From: Klebsiella aerogenes KCTC 2190
GTDB lineage: Bacteria; Pseudomonadota; Gammaproteobacteria; Enterobacterales; Enterobacteriaceae
DNA: 64,000 bases
Direction of reading: 5' to 3'
Assembly (NCBI RefSeq): GCF_000215745.1
Contig: NC_015663.1
Coordinates: 1,364,001-1,428,000, forward strand
The first letter of the stretch is position 1. Every line of letters begins with the position of its first letter. The notes beneath the pieces are model-generated. The model saw nothing but the letters and a program-made list of their open reading frames with translations, made no database searches and was not told where the DNA came from. Below are positions 45,201-55,637 of the stretch, piece after piece. Position numbers and translations under genes: made by a program.

Positions 45201-45515
45201 ATGTACAAGATTATGCTGTGTTGCTCCGCCGGGATGTCCACCAGCCTGCTGGTGAGGAAAATGGTGGATGCCGCAAAGGAACGCGACCTGCCGGTGCAGA
45301 TTGACGCCTATGGCGTTGCCGAATTTGATATGCAGTTTCCACAATACCAGGTGGTGCTGCTTGGCCCCCAGGTCAAATACATGCTGAAAATGCTTAGCGA
45401 GAAAGCCGCTCCCCTGAATATTCCCGTCCAGCCTATCGATACGATGGATTACGGAATGCAGCGGGGAGATAACGTTCTGAATTATGCCCTGTCGCTGATC
45501 GCCGCGGCGCACTAA
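45201..45515 (+). CDS. PTS cellobiose/beta-glucoside IIB component
   Basis: A 104-aa IIB of the lactose/cellobiose family. The phosphocysteine is Cys8 in MLCCSAGMSTSLLV. It follows GAGGAAAGC and precedes the IIC gene by 11 bases. It transfers phosphate from a IIA protein, not encoded here, to the incoming sugar. Confidence 0.92.
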   Translation: MYKIMLCCSAGMSTSLLVRKMVDAAKERDLPVQIDAYGVAEFDMQFPQYQVVLLGPQVKYMLKMLSEKAAPLNIPVQPIDTMDYGMQRGDNVLNYALSLIAAAH

Positions 45516-45526
45516 GAGGTGTTCAA

Positions 45527-46852
45527 ATGAGTTCTCTGTATCAGTCGATGATTGCCGTGATCGAGCAATCTATTACTCCGCTGGCAGGACGCCTTGGGCA
45601 ACAGAAATATGTTATCGCCATCCGCGATGGCTTTACCGCCGCATTGCCGTTCATGATCATCGGCTCTTTCATGCTGGTATTTATCTTTCCGCCTTTCTCG
45701 CCGGAGACCACTAACGGCTTTGCCCGCGGCTGGCTGGATTTTTCCCAGCAGTACCGTGAACAGCTGATGCTGCCGTTTAACCTCAGCATGGGCGTTATGA
45801 CCTTCTTTATCTCGGTCGGCATCGGCGCCAGCCTCGGACGCCAGTTCCAGCTCGATCCGGTCATGTCCGGCCTGCTGGCGTTTATGGCCTTCCTGCTGGT
45901 CGCCGCGCCCTATGCCGATGGCAAAATTTCTACTCAATATTTATCCGGCCAGGGCATTTTCACCGCGCTGATCACCGCCATCTACTCCACCCGCGTTTAC
46001 GCCTGGCTGAAGCAAAACAACGTGACCATTCGCCTGCCGAAAGAGGTGCCGACCGGCGTCGCCCGTTCGTTTGAGATCCTCATTCCGGTACTGGTGGTCA
46101 TCGGTACTCTGCATCCGCTCAACCTGTTCATTGAGGCGCAAACCGGCATGATCCTGCCGCAGGCGATTATGCATCTGCTGGAACCGCTGGTCTCCGCCTC
46201 CGATTCGCTGCCGGCGATTCTGCTGTCGGTGCTGATGTGCCAGATTTTCTGGTTCGCCGGTATTCACGGCTCGCTTATCGTTACCGGGATTATGAACCCG
46301 TTCTGGATGGCCAACCTGTCGGCAAACCAGGCGGCGCTGGCGGCCGGCGCGGCGCTGCCGCACGTTTACCTGCAGGGCTTCTGGGATCACTATTTGCTGA
46401 TTGGCGGCGTCGGTTCGACCCTGCCGCTGGCCTTCCTGCTGCTGCGTAGCCGGGTCACGCATCTGCGGACTATCGGCAAAATGGGCATCGTGCCGAGCTT
46501 CTTTAATATCAATGAACCGATTCTGTTCGGCGCGCCGATCATCATGAACCCAATGATGTTTATCCCCTTCGTCTGCGTGCCGATGGTCAACGCGGTGCTG
46601 GCTTACGGCGCAACCCGCCTTGGCTGGCTGAGCCAGGTGGTGTCGCTGACGCCGTGGACGACGCCCGCGCCGATTGGCGCCTCGTGGGCGGCTAACTGGA
46701 CTTTAAGCCCGGTGGTGATGTGCGTTATCTGCATGGTGATGTCGGCAGTGATTTATCTGCCATTCCTGCGCGCCTATGAGCGTTCATTAATAAAGAATGA
46801 AGTCGAAAAGGCGAAAAGCGTTGCACCGGTCGCCGGGGCCGTTAGCCAGTAA
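45527..46852 (+). CDS. PTS cellobiose/beta-glucoside IIC component
   Basis: A 441-aa, about ten-span IIC permease of the lactose/cellobiose family. Landmarks: RDGFTAALPFMIIGSFMLVF, the NINEPILFGAPIIMNPMMFI sugar-site stretch and TPWTTPAPIGASWAANW. It follows the IIB gene. No IIA or phospho-beta-glucosidase gene is nearby, so function depends on genes elsewhere. Confidence 0.93.
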   Translation: MSSLYQSMIAVIEQSITPLAGRLGQQKYVIAIRDGFTAALPFMIIGSFMLVFIFPPFSPETTNGFARGWLDFSQQYREQLMLPFNLSMGVMTFFISVGIGASLGRQFQLDPVMSGLLAFMAFLLVAAPYADGKISTQYLSGQGIFTALITAIYSTRVYAWLKQNNVTIRLPKEVPTGVARSFEILIPVLVVIGTLHPLNLFIEAQTGMILPQAIMHLLEPLVSASDSLPAILLSVLMCQIFWFAGIHGSLIVTGIMNPFWMANLSANQAALAAGAALPHVYLQGFWDHYLLIGGVGSTLPLAFLLLRSRVTHLRTIGKMGIVPSFFNINEPILFGAPIIMNPMMFIPFVCVPMVNAVLAYGATRLGWLSQVVSLTPWTTPAPIGASWAANWTLSPVVMCVICMVMSAVIYLPFLRAYERSLIKNEVEKAKSVAPVAGAVSQ

Positions 46853-47128
46853 TTCCTGTATTACCTGAAAATATGTATTTATGCGGAAAAGGGATTTTCG
46901 CCAAATAATCTGATTATAAACGCAATAACCTCAGGAAATATATTTTGAGAAAAAATTAATACATCTGCATTTGTACTAGCCGTTAAATTTCGCCACTGAG
47001 AGTAAGATATTTATTCTCCGGCGTAGCTGTACCCTGAAAAAACAAATCAGCTTATTTTGGTTATTTTTATTTTAACCAGAATGGGGCGGTTATTGTCTGC
47101 ATATATTAATTATTAAAGTGAGATAACC

Positions 47129-48508
47129 ATGAATACAGTTAAAAAGCTGCCATTGGCCATGGCGGTTATCGCCGCGCTGTGCCCAATTTCCGTACTGGCG
47201 CAGGATTTTACTCAGGAACAGATCGACGCCATCGTCGCGAAAGCCGTCGATAAAGCGCTGGCCGACCGCCAGGCTAAAATCGACGCTGCGGCCGATAAAA
47301 AGGTCGACGTGATGACCAACCCGCAAACCACCGCCGCTTCGCCGGATCTGGCGATCCCTTTCGGCCTGAAATTTAGCGGCTACGCCCGCTATGGCGCCCA
47401 TTTCCAGACCGGCGACCAGAAATATGTCGGCGTCGACGGCTCCTATAACGGCGCCTCGGCGATTGGCCGTCTCGGTAACGAAAGCAACGGCGGCGAATTC
47501 CAGATCAGCAAAGCGTTCAAAAGCGCGCAGGGGGCCATCTGGGATCTCAACGTCATGTTTGACCACTGGAGCGACGAGGTTAACCTGAAAAAAGCCTACG
47601 TCGGCGTCACCAATGTTCTCGAATCCAACCCCAACGCCTATATCTGGGCCGGCCGCGATTTCCACCAGCGCCCGCAACAGGGGATCAACGACTACTTCTG
47701 GATGAACCACGACGGTCAGGGCGCGGGGGTGAAGAACTTCGATATCGGCGGCGTGCAGTTCGACGTGGCGACGGTGTCGCAGGTGAAATCCTGTAGCCCG
47801 GAAGTGATGGCCGATGAGACCAACCCGTCGCGCATCACCTGTACCGGCAGCTCCGATACCGGCGACAACGGCCACTACGCGCTGACCACCAAAACCCACA
47901 ACATCAAGGCCGGGCCGATCGACGTCGAGGTGTACGCCAACTATGGCTTTGACTCAAAAGCGGTGGACAGCGACGCGCGCCTCGATGCCTGGCAGGGCGG
48001 GCTGGTGCTGAGCCACACCAACGACAGCGGGGTGAATAAGGTGATCCTGCGCTACTCCGACAACTCGGATAACAGCGTCTATAACAAAACCGACGACCTG
48101 ACCACGGTCTACGCCAGCTTCGAGGGCAGCCATAAGTTCACCCAGCAGGCGCAGATCGAGTATCTGCTGGCCTTCCACGACTACGACAACGGCAAGGATA
48201 ATACCGACAACCGTAAAAACTACGGCGCGATCGTCCGGCCAATGTACTTCTGGAACGATGTGCACTCGACCTGGCTGGAAGCGGGCTACCAGCGCGTTGA
48301 CTACGACCAGGGCGGGGATAACCACGGCTGGAAGCTGACGCTGTCGCAGAACATCGCCATCGGTATGGGGCCGGAGTTCCGCCCGATGCTGCGCTTCTAT
48401 GTGACCGGCGGCCAGGTGGATAACGAACACACCGCGAAAGTAGACGGTACCAGCGACGAGCGGCTGGATTCGCTGAACATCGGCGGTATGTTTGAGGCGT
48501 GGTTCTGA
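47129..48508 (+). CDS. LamB/BglH-like carbohydrate porin
   Basis: A 459-aa outer-membrane maltoporin-type protein. After the signal peptide (MNTVKKLPLAMAVIAALCPI, cleaved near VLAQD) comes a helical segment (FTQEQIDAIVAKAVDKALAD, RQAKIDAAADKK) like that of ScrY/BglH, then a beta-barrel (LKFSGYARYGAHFQTG to LNIGGMFEAWF, ending in Phe). It probably admits the sugar used by the IIB-IIC genes. It has a 276-bp leader and its own likely promoter. REP units follow. Confidence 0.9.
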   Translation: MNTVKKLPLAMAVIAALCPISVLAQDFTQEQIDAIVAKAVDKALADRQAKIDAAADKKVDVMTNPQTTAASPDLAIPFGLKFSGYARYGAHFQTGDQKYVGVDGSYNGASAIGRLGNESNGGEFQISKAFKSAQGAIWDLNVMFDHWSDEVNLKKAYVGVTNVLESNPNAYIWAGRDFHQRPQQGINDYFWMNHDGQGAGVKNFDIGGVQFDVATVSQVKSCSPEVMADETNPSRITCTGSSDTGDNGHYALTTKTHNIKAGPIDVEVYANYGFDSKAVDSDARLDAWQGGLVLSHTNDSGVNKVILRYSDNSDNSVYNKTDDLTTVYASFEGSHKFTQQAQIEYLLAFHDYDNGKDNTDNRKNYGAIVRPMYFWNDVHSTWLEAGYQRVDYDQGGDNHGWKLTLSQNIAIGMGPEFRPMLRFYVTGGQVDNEHTAKVDGTSDERLDSLNIGGMFEAWF

Positions 48509-48533
48509 GGTAATAACCTGTGCCCGCATTTAT

Positions 48534-48844
48534 GCCGGATGGCGGCATAAATGCCTTATCCGGCCTACGGTCCGTGCGACCTACCTTTAATTTATTCACT
48601 ATGCTGGCTGAAACTGCCGGTGTTGGCGGCCTCAAAATCCCCGGTGGCGCTGCCGCTTACCGGGGCTACAGCGCTGTGCGATTTGGTAGCCCGGAGAAGG
48701 CGCAACGCGCCGCCTCCGGGAAAACCCCTGGCGGCGACTGGCCGCCCTCTGTGCGCTCCCTGTGCCATGAGAGTCATAACGCAGAAGAATATCTACGGAA
48801 AACCTCCTCCCCGTAGGCCCGCGCAAGCGTAGCGCCGCCGGGCA
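48534..48844. repeat. REP/BIME cluster between porin and phnV
   Basis: Contains GCCGGATGGCGGCATAAATG with CCTTATCCGGCCTAC (48534-48568), a CCCCGGTGGC...ACCGGGGC palindrome, a copy of the 34910-type unit at about 48685, and a 32-bp unit (48813-48844) identical to 17815-17846. The 370-bp gap holds no gene. Confidence 0.85.
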
Positions 48845-48878
48845 GTCAGACCCGTGCCCAGGTGGCGTCATCAATTCT

Positions 48879-49676
48879 TTATCTCTGGCTTAATCGGTGG
48901 GCGATGCGCTCAAGCTTCATCATCAACAGCAGCGTGACGCCCACCAGCACAATGGTCAGCGCCGAGCCATCGGCGATATTGCCGCGATCGGTGAGGCTGA
49001 AAATAGTCACCGGCAGCGTCGTCCAGCCCGGCGGATAGATCATCACCGTCGCGCCCAGTTCCCCCATCGACAGCGATAAGCTCAGCGCCAGCGCTGAAAT
49101 CATCCACGGCGTCATCAGCGGCAGCGTCACATGACGCAGGCGATACCACGGCGAGGCGCCAAGACTGGAGGCGACGTTTTCAATATCGGCGGAAATCCGC
49201 GCCAGCCCGGTCGTTACGTTGCTGAAGGTAAAGGCGGAAATCAGTACAAAGTGCGCCGCCAGGACGATCCAAAAAGTACCATTCATCTGCAGCGGCCCTT
49301 GGCTGAACGCCACCAGAATGCCCAGTCCGACGGAAACCGAGGGGATAGCGCTGGGCAGATAAAACGCCAGGCCAAGATATTTCTGTAACTTCGCGCCATA
49401 CTGGCGCAGCGCCAGCGCCGCCCACATCCCGCACAGCAGCGCCAGCAGGCTGGCGCAGAAGCCCGCCATCAGGCTCGAAAACAGCGAATCCCACGCCGCG
49501 CCGCGAAAGGCGTTAACAAAGTGGGTAAAGGTAAAGCCGGTGGGCAGCAGGCCGTTCCATTGTTTACTCAGGCTGGAGAGTAAAATCACCGCCAGCGGCA
49601 GCAGGAAAACGCCGGCAAAAAGCGTCACCGCCAGCGCGCCCGCCGCCGCGCGGCCTTTACGCGACCAAATCAACAT
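48879..49676 (-). CDS. phnV: 2-aminoethylphosphonate ABC permease PhnV
   Basis: A 265-aa inner-membrane permease with six predicted spans. The EAA loop is near ASSLGASPWYRLRHVTLPLM. It is distal in phnSTUV and starts 2 bases after phnU ends. Together with PhnU it forms the channel for 2-aminoethylphosphonate. The Salmonella order S-T-U-V is preserved. Confidence 0.93.
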   Translation of the reverse strand: MLIWSRKGRAAAGALAVTLFAGVFLLPLAVILLSSLSKQWNGLLPTGFTFTHFVNAFRGAAWDSLFSSLMAGFCASLLALLCGMWAALALRQYGAKLQKYLGLAFYLPSAIPSVSVGLGILVAFSQGPLQMNGTFWIVLAAHFVLISAFTFSNVTTGLARISADIENVASSLGASPWYRLRHVTLPLMTPWMISALALSLSLSMGELGATVMIYPPGWTTLPVTIFSLTDRGNIADGSALTIVLVGVTLLLMMKLERIAHRLSQR

Positions 49677-49678
49677 CG

Positions 49679-50539
49679 TTAACTCCTTACGCCAGTGCGC
49701 GCCGCAGCCAGCCGATAGAGCATAAACAGCCCCAGCGACAGCAGAATATTAATCAGCGCAATCATGCAGGCCACGCTGTAATCCGACTCCAGAATCGCCT
49801 TGCTGTAGACCATCATCGGCAGGGTATTAACCCCTTTGGCGCCAATAAACAGCACGATACCGAACTCGTTAGTGGTCAACAGCAGGCACAGGCTGCCGCC
49901 CGCCATCAGCGCCGGTAGCGCCGCCGGGAAGATAACCTGGGTAATCACCCGTAGCGGATGGGCGCCGAGAATACTCGCCGCTTCCAGCTGGCTCTTATCT
50001 ATCTGCCGCAGTCCCGCCATCAGCGGGCGCATCACCAGCGGCGTAAAGACGGTAATCTCCGCCAGAATCACGCCGTTTATTGAATAGAGAAAGTCTACCG
50101 GCGGCAGTTCAAAAGCAAACAACGCCATCAGGGTGCCGTTGAGCAGCCCCGCCGAGCCGTAAATAAAGGTGAATGCGAGGGTAATCAGGAAGGTCGGCAG
50201 CGCAATAAAAGTATCAATGACCCGGCTCACCAGCTGGCTGCCGGGGAACGGAATAAAGACCAGAATCAGCGCCAGCACGCTGCCGAGCACCAGGCAGCCA
50301 AGGGTGGCGAACACCGCAATCTGTAAGGTATTGAGCAGCGCGCCAATAAAGCGTTTTGAGTCAATCACCTGCCAGAAAGTTTCGCGGCTTAGATTGCCGC
50401 TGGCGTCACGTAATGCCTGTTCGGCGATCAACAGTAGCGGATAGAAAAATAGCGTCGCCAGCACCAGCAGCGGCAATGCCAGCCACAGGTAAGGGCGTAA
50501 GTTTCGCGCCGGACGCGCAAGCGTGAGGGTTTGCGCCAT
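49679..50539 (-). CDS. phnU: 2-aminoethylphosphonate ABC permease PhnU
   Basis: About 286 aa from the Met at 50539 (MAQTLTLARPARNL), which overlaps the phnT stop by one base; the longer frame to 50662 is not used. It has about six spans, with the EAA loop in AASILGAHPLRVITQVIFPA. It is a permease partner of PhnV. Confidence 0.93.
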   Translation of the reverse strand: MAQTLTLARPARNLRPYLWLALPLLVLATLFFYPLLLIAEQALRDASGNLSRETFWQVIDSKRFIGALLNTLQIAVFATLGCLVLGSVLALILVFIPFPGSQLVSRVIDTFIALPTFLITLAFTFIYGSAGLLNGTLMALFAFELPPVDFLYSINGVILAEITVFTPLVMRPLMAGLRQIDKSQLEAASILGAHPLRVITQVIFPAALPALMAGGSLCLLLTTNEFGIVLFIGAKGVNTLPMMVYSKAILESDYSVACMIALINILLSLGLFMLYRLAAARTGVRS

Positions 50540-51651
50540 TATTGCACCTCGATCAGAACCGCATCGCCAGGTTCGAAGTAGAGCGCCAGCTTGTCCCCCG
50601 CGCGCGGCAGCGGGTTCACGTGGGTCATCACAATCCGCACCGCTTCGCCGGCAACATCGCACAGCAGATGCGTCAGATCGCCCTGCCAGTGTACCGAGGT
50701 CAGGGTAGCATTGAGACGATTACTGGTTGCCGATCGCGGCGCCAGGCTCATGTGCTGCGGGCGAATGCATAACAGCTTGTTGTTGCCATGCAGGCCGCCC
50801 CGGCTGAAGGCGTTAATCAGGCCGCCGCCACAGCTCACGCTAACCAGCCCCGGCTCGGTGCTGTCTTTCAGCGCCGTCGCCTGCAGGATATTGGCGCGGC
50901 CGAGGAATTCGGCGCTAAAGCGGTTCGGTGGATAGTGATAGAGCTCGTGCGTTTCGCCGTGGGCGATCAGCGAACCGTCTTTCATGATGCCGATTTTGTC
51001 CGCCAGGGTCAGCGCTTCGGTCTGATCGTGGGTGACGTAGAGAATGGTCAGTTCCGGCAGTTCGCGATGCAGACGGGCAATCTCTTCCACCATGTTATGA
51101 CGAATTTGCGCATCCAGCGCCGACAGCGGTTCATCAAGCAACAGTACCCGAGGACGCACGGCAATCGCGCGGGCTATCGCGACGCGCTGCTGCTGGCCGC
51201 CGGAAAGCTGATGCGGGTAGCGGGTGGCGTAATCCGCCATACCGACGATTTTTAAGGCTTCGGTCACCCGCTCGGCGATAAGCCCCCTGGGCTGCTTCTG
51301 CGCCCGCAGGCCGAAAGCAACGTTATCTTCCACCTTCATATGTGGGAACAGCGCGTAGTTCTGCACCACCATCGCCAGCCCGCGTTTGTACGGCGGCAAC
51401 TGGGTGACGTCAGTATCGCCGATCAGGATCCGACCGCCAGCCGGTTGCACAAAACCGGCAATCGCCCGCAGCACCGTGGTTTTCCCTGAACCGGAAGGGC
51501 CTATCAGCGCCAGCACCTCACCGGGTTCAATGGTCAATGACAGCGGTTTTAAGACCACGTTGCCGTGGTATGAAACGCGCAGCGAGTCCAGGGTGATCCC
51601 GGAAGTCCCCGCCAGCGACGGGGAAGAAGTGACGGAGGTTTTCATCAACAT
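50539..51651 (-). CDS. phnT: 2-aminoethylphosphonate ABC ATPase PhnT
   Basis: A 370-aa ATPase of the polyamine/Fe/phosphonate-type class. Walker A IGPSGSGKTTVLRA, signature LSGGQQQRVAIARA, Walker B VLLLDEPLSALD, and a C-terminal TOBE domain. It starts 5 bases after phnS ends. It drives import with PhnS, U and V. Confidence 0.95.
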   Translation of the reverse strand: MLMKTSVTSSPSLAGTSGITLDSLRVSYHGNVVLKPLSLTIEPGEVLALIGPSGSGKTTVLRAIAGFVQPAGGRILIGDTDVTQLPPYKRGLAMVVQNYALFPHMKVEDNVAFGLRAQKQPRGLIAERVTEALKIVGMADYATRYPHQLSGGQQQRVAIARAIAVRPRVLLLDEPLSALDAQIRHNMVEEIARLHRELPELTILYVTHDQTEALTLADKIGIMKDGSLIAHGETHELYHYPPNRFSAEFLGRANILQATALKDSTEPGLVSVSCGGGLINAFSRGGLHGNNKLLCIRPQHMSLAPRSATSNRLNATLTSVHWQGDLTHLLCDVAGEAVRIVMTHVNPLPRAGDKLALYFEPGDAVLIEVQ

Positions 51652-51656
51652 CAGGC

Positions 51657-52670
51657 TTACTCGCTATCAGTCACTTTATGCCAGCGGGCAATGTCAGCCG
51701 ACAGCGATACCGCGACATCATCCCAGTTCGGCTCCCAGCTCTTCACGCCGTCGAGCGCCGCTTTCGCCGCCTTAAAGTTAGCGTCATCCGGCGTCACATC
51801 GCTGCGTACCGGCAGGCCCCAGGAGCGCGCGCTGACGCTGGATTGCGCCGGTTTATCCAGCAGGAAATTGATCAGCTTCTTGCCGTTTTCGCTGTTCGGT
51901 CCGTTCTGTACCAACCCGATGGTGTAGGGCAGCGCCAGCGCGCTATGCTCGCCTTTATCATCCGCCGGCCAGAAAATTTTAACGTTCGGGTTACGCGCCA
52001 TCTGCGACAGGTTCATCTGCAGATCACCGTTGGCGACGTACAGCTCGCCTTTATTGACCAGCGCAGTCAGCTTGCCGGTCGAGGCCGATGGGCCAACGTT
52101 ATTGGCCTGCAGCTTACCCAGATACGCAAAACCGGCGTCTTTACCGCCGAGGCTGTGGAACGCCTGCAGCATCACCGCGGTACCGTCGCCCGCCTGCCCC
52201 GGCGTGGAGTACTGCAACTTGTTCTTAAAGCGGCTATCCAGCAGATCCTGCCAGCTGGCCGGCGCGGTTTTCAGCAACTGGCCGTTATAGATGAAGGTCA
52301 GATAGTTATTCACCAGCGGCGCGTAGCGGTCGTTAGCGCCGGGGATCTGCGCGCTACCTTGCGGGGTAAAGGTTGCCAGCAATTGCTCTTTCGCGGCGCG
52401 CTGGATAAACGGCGGCACCGTGACCAGCACGTCAGCCTGCGGATTGGTGCGCTCCTTCGCCAGACGTTCGACGATCGCGCCGGAGCCGCCTTCCACATAC
52501 TGCACTTTGATGCCCGTCGCTTTGGTGAAGGCGTCGAACTGGCTCTGATACCAGCTGTTATCGCCATCATGCAGGCCGTCGGCGGAGTAAACCGTGACGA
52601 CGCCGTCCGCCCAAACCGGAGAGCTGGTCAGCGCGAACAGGGACAGCAGAGCAAGTCGGGAGAGTTTCAT
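51657..52670 (-). CDS. phnS: 2-aminoethylphosphonate-binding protein PhnS
   Basis: A 337-aa periplasmic binding protein. Signal peptide [20 protein letters not shown], cut before ADG. The mature protein starts [20 protein letters not shown] and continues as a type II binding fold. It is first of phnSTUV. A PhnR-type operator lies 30 bases before the ATG. Confidence 0.94.
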   Translation of the reverse strand: MKLSRLALLSLFALTSSPVWADGVVTVYSADGLHDGDNSWYQSQFDAFTKATGIKVQYVEGGSGAIVERLAKERTNPQADVLVTVPPFIQRAAKEQLLATFTPQGSAQIPGANDRYAPLVNNYLTFIYNGQLLKTAPASWQDLLDSRFKNKLQYSTPGQAGDGTAVMLQAFHSLGGKDAGFAYLGKLQANNVGPSASTGKLTALVNKGELYVANGDLQMNLSQMARNPNVKIFWPADDKGEHSALALPYTIGLVQNGPNSENGKKLINFLLDKPAQSSVSARSWGLPVRSDVTPDDANFKAAKAALDGVKSWEPNWDDVAVSLSADIARWHKVTDSE

Positions 52671-52699
52671 CGTTTAAGCCTCATCGGATAGTCAGTTAT

Positions 52700-52715
52700 T
52701 CTGGTGTAGACCAGA
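52700..52715. promoter_or_regulatory. PhnR-type operator before phnS
   Basis: TCTGGTGTAGACCAGA: TCTGGT/ACCAGA arms around GTAG. Its twin before phnW shares TCTGGT-TAGACCA. Both probably bind the GntR-type PhnR and coordinate uptake with degradation. Confidence 0.8.
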
Positions 52716-52848
52716 TTTGCTTTCACGCTACCGAGGGTTTATGACAAAACGATGAAAGAAGTGTGTCGAAATAGTTAAACGAGGGGAAGTGCGTAGCCCC
52801 GGTAAGCGCTAGCGCCACCGGGGAGATCAAAAAATTTAACTAATAAAA

Positions 52849-53568
52849 TCAATGGGTATCGACTTCGATCCGCAGGCTGTCATGCCGCCAGTATTCAATA
52901 TCGTAATCGAGAATACGCCCGTGTTGATCGTAATTCAGCCGGCGCAACAGCAGCGCCGGGCGCCCTTCCATCACCCCCAACGCCTCTGCGGCCTGCGGCG
53001 GCATTGAAGTGGGATAGAACGACAAATGCATACTGGTATAGATCAGGTCGTACTGATTTTGATAAATCTCGGTCAGACTGCCATTGAGATCGTGGCGCAG
53101 CAGCTCCGGCACCCGCGCGGGCAGACAGTGGTTTTCGCAGTAGCACACCGGCCGGCCGTCGGCATAGCGCAGCCGCGTCAGCAAATAGACCTGATCGAAG
53201 GGTTGCAGCGCCAGCGGGGCCATCACGTCCAGCGGCACGGCGGTTAAGCGCCCTTCAAGCAGCACCGTTTTCGGTTCGCGCCCCTGCTCGAGACACAGCT
53301 TGTGGAAATTGGTGTTCTGCGTCGGATCCAACCACAGACGCTCCGGCGTCACGAACCAGCCGCGGCGGTCGGCGCGGTAAATCACGCCGCTGGCCTCCAG
53401 CTGCGCCAGGCTCTCGCGTACCGTAATCCGGGTCGTGTTGAACAGCGCGCACAGTTCGCGCTCTGAAGGCAGCTTATCGCCGCTTTTCAACGCGCCGTTT
53501 TGAATACGCGCCTGCAGCTGCGCCTTAATCATCAGGTATTGCGGCATCTCGCCAGAGGGTGATTTCAT
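52849..53568 (-). CDS. phnR: GntR/UTRA-family regulator PhnR
   Basis: A 239-aa GntR-HutC regulator. The winged helix is [35 protein letters not shown]. The UTRA effector domain follows ([40 protein letters not shown]). It sits between phnS and the divergent phnW, with operators on both sides. The usual ligand is a phosphonate intermediate such as 2-aminoethylphosphonate; not shown here. A CCCCGGT...ACCGGGG hairpin (52797-52822) follows its stop. Confidence 0.93.
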   Translation of the reverse strand: MKSPSGEMPQYLMIKAQLQARIQNGALKSGDKLPSERELCALFNTTRITVRESLAQLEASGVIYRADRRGWFVTPERLWLDPTQNTNFHKLCLEQGREPKTVLLEGRLTAVPLDVMAPLALQPFDQVYLLTRLRYADGRPVCYCENHCLPARVPELLRHDLNGSLTEIYQNQYDLIYTSMHLSFYPTSMPPQAAEALGVMEGRPALLLRRLNYDQHGRILDYDIEYWRHDSLRIEVDTH

Positions 53569-53682
53569 GTTTACTCACTGCCACTTTTCGTGCGCTCATT
53601 ATACATAGCCAGATGAATTTTTTGTTGCAGCGCCACATTTCCTTTGACCCTGCCCCGGCTTTGTCTCCATGATAAATACAAA

Positions 53683-53698
53683 TCTGGTATAGACCAAA
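53683..53698. promoter_or_regulatory. PhnR-type operator before phnW
   Basis: TCTGGTATAGACCAAA ends 11 bases before the phnW start at 53710, so it could block both RNA polymerase and ribosome access. Confidence 0.8.
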
Positions 53699-53709
53699 TG
53701 GTGAGACAA

Positions 53710-54813
53710 ATGACTTCACGGAACTACTTGCTGCTGACCCCCGGCCCGCTAACCACCTCCCGTACGGTAAAAGAGGCGATGTTGTTCGATAGCTGTACCT
53801 GGGATGATGATTACAATCTCGGCGTGGTACAGACCATTCGCCAGCAGCTGGTGCAGTTGGCTACCCCGGCCGACGGTTATACGGCGGTGCTGCTGCAGGG
53901 TAGCGGCAGCTACGCGGTCGAAGCGGTGCTCGGCAGCGTCATCGGCGAACAAGGCAAAGTGCTGATCGTCAGCAATGGCGCCTATGGCGCGCGTATGATT
54001 GAGATGGCGCAACTGATGGGCATCGCCTGCCACCCTTACGACTGCGGCGAAGTCTCCCGTCCAGATGCGGCCGCGATCGAACAGATCCTGCAGAACGACC
54101 CGGCGATCACCCATATCGCGATGGTACATAGCGAAACCACCACCGGCATGCTGAATCCGATCGAAGAGGTAGCCGAAGTGGCAAAACGGTACGATAAACG
54201 CTATATCGTCGATGCGATGAGCAGCTTTGGCGGCATTCCGTTGGATATCGCCGCGCTGAATATTGATTACCTGATAAGCTCCGCCAACAAATGCATTCAG
54301 GGCGTGCCGGGCTTTGCCTTCGTGATTGCCCGCGAATCGGAACTGGCCGCCTGCAAAGGCCGTTCGCGCTCGCTATCACTGGATCTGTACGCCCAGTGGC
54401 GCTGCATGGAAGATAACCACGGTAAGTGGCGCTTCACCTCGCCGACCCATACCGTGCTGGCCTTTGCCCAGGCGCTGAAAGAGCTGGCGCAGGAGGGCGG
54501 CGTTAGCGCCCGCTATCAGCGCTACCGCAACAATCAACGCCGTCTGGTGGCAGGGATGCGCGCGCTCGGCTTCCGGCCACTGCTCGACGATAGCCTGCAC
54601 TCGCCGATCATTACCGCCTTTTATTCACCGGATGCGCCGCAGTATCGCTTTCACACCTTCTACCAGAAGCTGAAAGATCAGGGCTTCGTTATCTATCCGG
54701 GCAAAGTATCGCAAAGCGATTGCTTCCGCATCGGCAACATTGGCGAAGTCTACGACGCCGATATCACCGCCCTGCTGGCGGCTATCGACAACGCCATGTA
54801 CTGGAAACAATAA
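53710..54813 (+). CDS. phnW: 2-aminoethylphosphonate-pyruvate transaminase PhnW
   Basis: A 367-aa PLP enzyme that moves the amino group of 2-aminoethylphosphonate to pyruvate, giving phosphonoacetaldehyde. The start at 53710 ([20 protein letters not shown]) matches Salmonella PhnW and has GGTGAG upstream; 53698 is in frame but overlaps the operator. PLP Lys is at 194 ([16 protein letters not shown]). phnX follows 9 bases later. Confidence 0.95.
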   Translation: MTSRNYLLLTPGPLTTSRTVKEAMLFDSCTWDDDYNLGVVQTIRQQLVQLATPADGYTAVLLQGSGSYAVEAVLGSVIGEQGKVLIVSNGAYGARMIEMAQLMGIACHPYDCGEVSRPDAAAIEQILQNDPAITHIAMVHSETTTGMLNPIEEVAEVAKRYDKRYIVDAMSSFGGIPLDIAALNIDYLISSANKCIQGVPGFAFVIARESELAACKGRSRSLSLDLYAQWRCMEDNHGKWRFTSPTHTVLAFAQALKELAQEGGVSARYQRYRNNQRRLVAGMRALGFRPLLDDSLHSPIITAFYSPDAPQYRFHTFYQKLKDQGFVIYPGKVSQSDCFRIGNIGEVYDADITALLAAIDNAMYWKQ

Positions 54814-54822
54814 GGAACCGCC

Positions 54823-55632
54823 ATGAACCGTATTAGCGCACTGATCCTTGACTGGGCAGGCACCACCGTAGACTTCGGCTCTTTCGCCCCGACGCAAATT
54901 TTCGTCGAGGCCTTCCGCAAGGCCTTCGATATTGAGATCACCCTTGAAGAGGCCCGCGTGCCGATGGGGCTTGGCAAGTGGCAGCACATTGAGGCGCTGG
55001 GCAAACTCCCTGCTGTCGATAGCCGCTGGCAGGCCAAATTCGGCCGCGCGATGACTGCCGCCGATATCGATGCGATCTACGCCGCGTTTATGCCGCTGCA
55101 AATCGCTAAGGTTGTCGATTTTTCCGCACCGATTGCCGGCGTTGTCGACACTATCGCCGCGTTTCGCGCCGAGGGCCTGAAGATCGGCTCCTGCTCGGGT
55201 TATCCGCGCCCGGTGATGGAAAAGCTGGTACCAGCCGCTGCCGCCCAGGGCTACGCCCCGGACCACTGGGTCGCCACCGATGACCTTGCCGTCGGCGGTC
55301 GTCCGGGCCCGTGGATGGCGCTGCAGAACGTGATTACCCTGGGCATAGACGATGTGGCCCACTGCGTGAAGGTCGATGATGCCGCACCGGGCATCAGCGA
55401 AGGGTTACATGCCGGGATGTGGAGCGTCGGGCTGGCGGTGTCCGGTAACGAATTCGGCGCTACCTGGGAGGAGTACCAGGCGATGTCGAAAGAGGAAATC
55501 GCCACCCGTCGCGAGCGGGCGGCAGGCAAACTGTATGCCGCCGGGGCTCACTATGTGGTTGATACCCTGGCGGATCTGCCGGAAGTGATTGCCGACATCA
55601 ACGCCCGGCTGGCAAAAGGCGAACGGCCGTAA
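54823..55632 (+). CDS. phnX: Phosphonoacetaldehyde hydrolase PhnX
   Basis: A 269-aa HAD enzyme that splits the C-P bond of phosphonoacetaldehyde into acetaldehyde and phosphate. Nucleophile D10 in [14 protein letters not shown]. Schiff-base Lys at K52 (MGLGKWQHI). HAD motifs II and III follow ([21 protein letters not shown]). The product pair PhnW-PhnX completes the pathway. It converges on nepI, 5 bases apart. Confidence 0.95.
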   Translation: MNRISALILDWAGTTVDFGSFAPTQIFVEAFRKAFDIEITLEEARVPMGLGKWQHIEALGKLPAVDSRWQAKFGRAMTAADIDAIYAAFMPLQIAKVVDFSAPIAGVVDTIAAFRAEGLKIGSCSGYPRPVMEKLVPAAAAQGYAPDHWVATDDLAVGGRPGPWMALQNVITLGIDDVAHCVKVDDAAPGISEGLHAGMWSVGLAVSGNEFGATWEEYQAMSKEEIATRRERAAGKLYAAGAHYVVDTLADLPEVIADINARLAKGERP

Positions 55633-55637
55633 GCGGG

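Noticed and set aside
51678..52691. 337-codon plus-strand frame opposite phnS
   Set aside because: Shadow of a high-G+C gene; phnS has a signal peptide and family match on the other strand.
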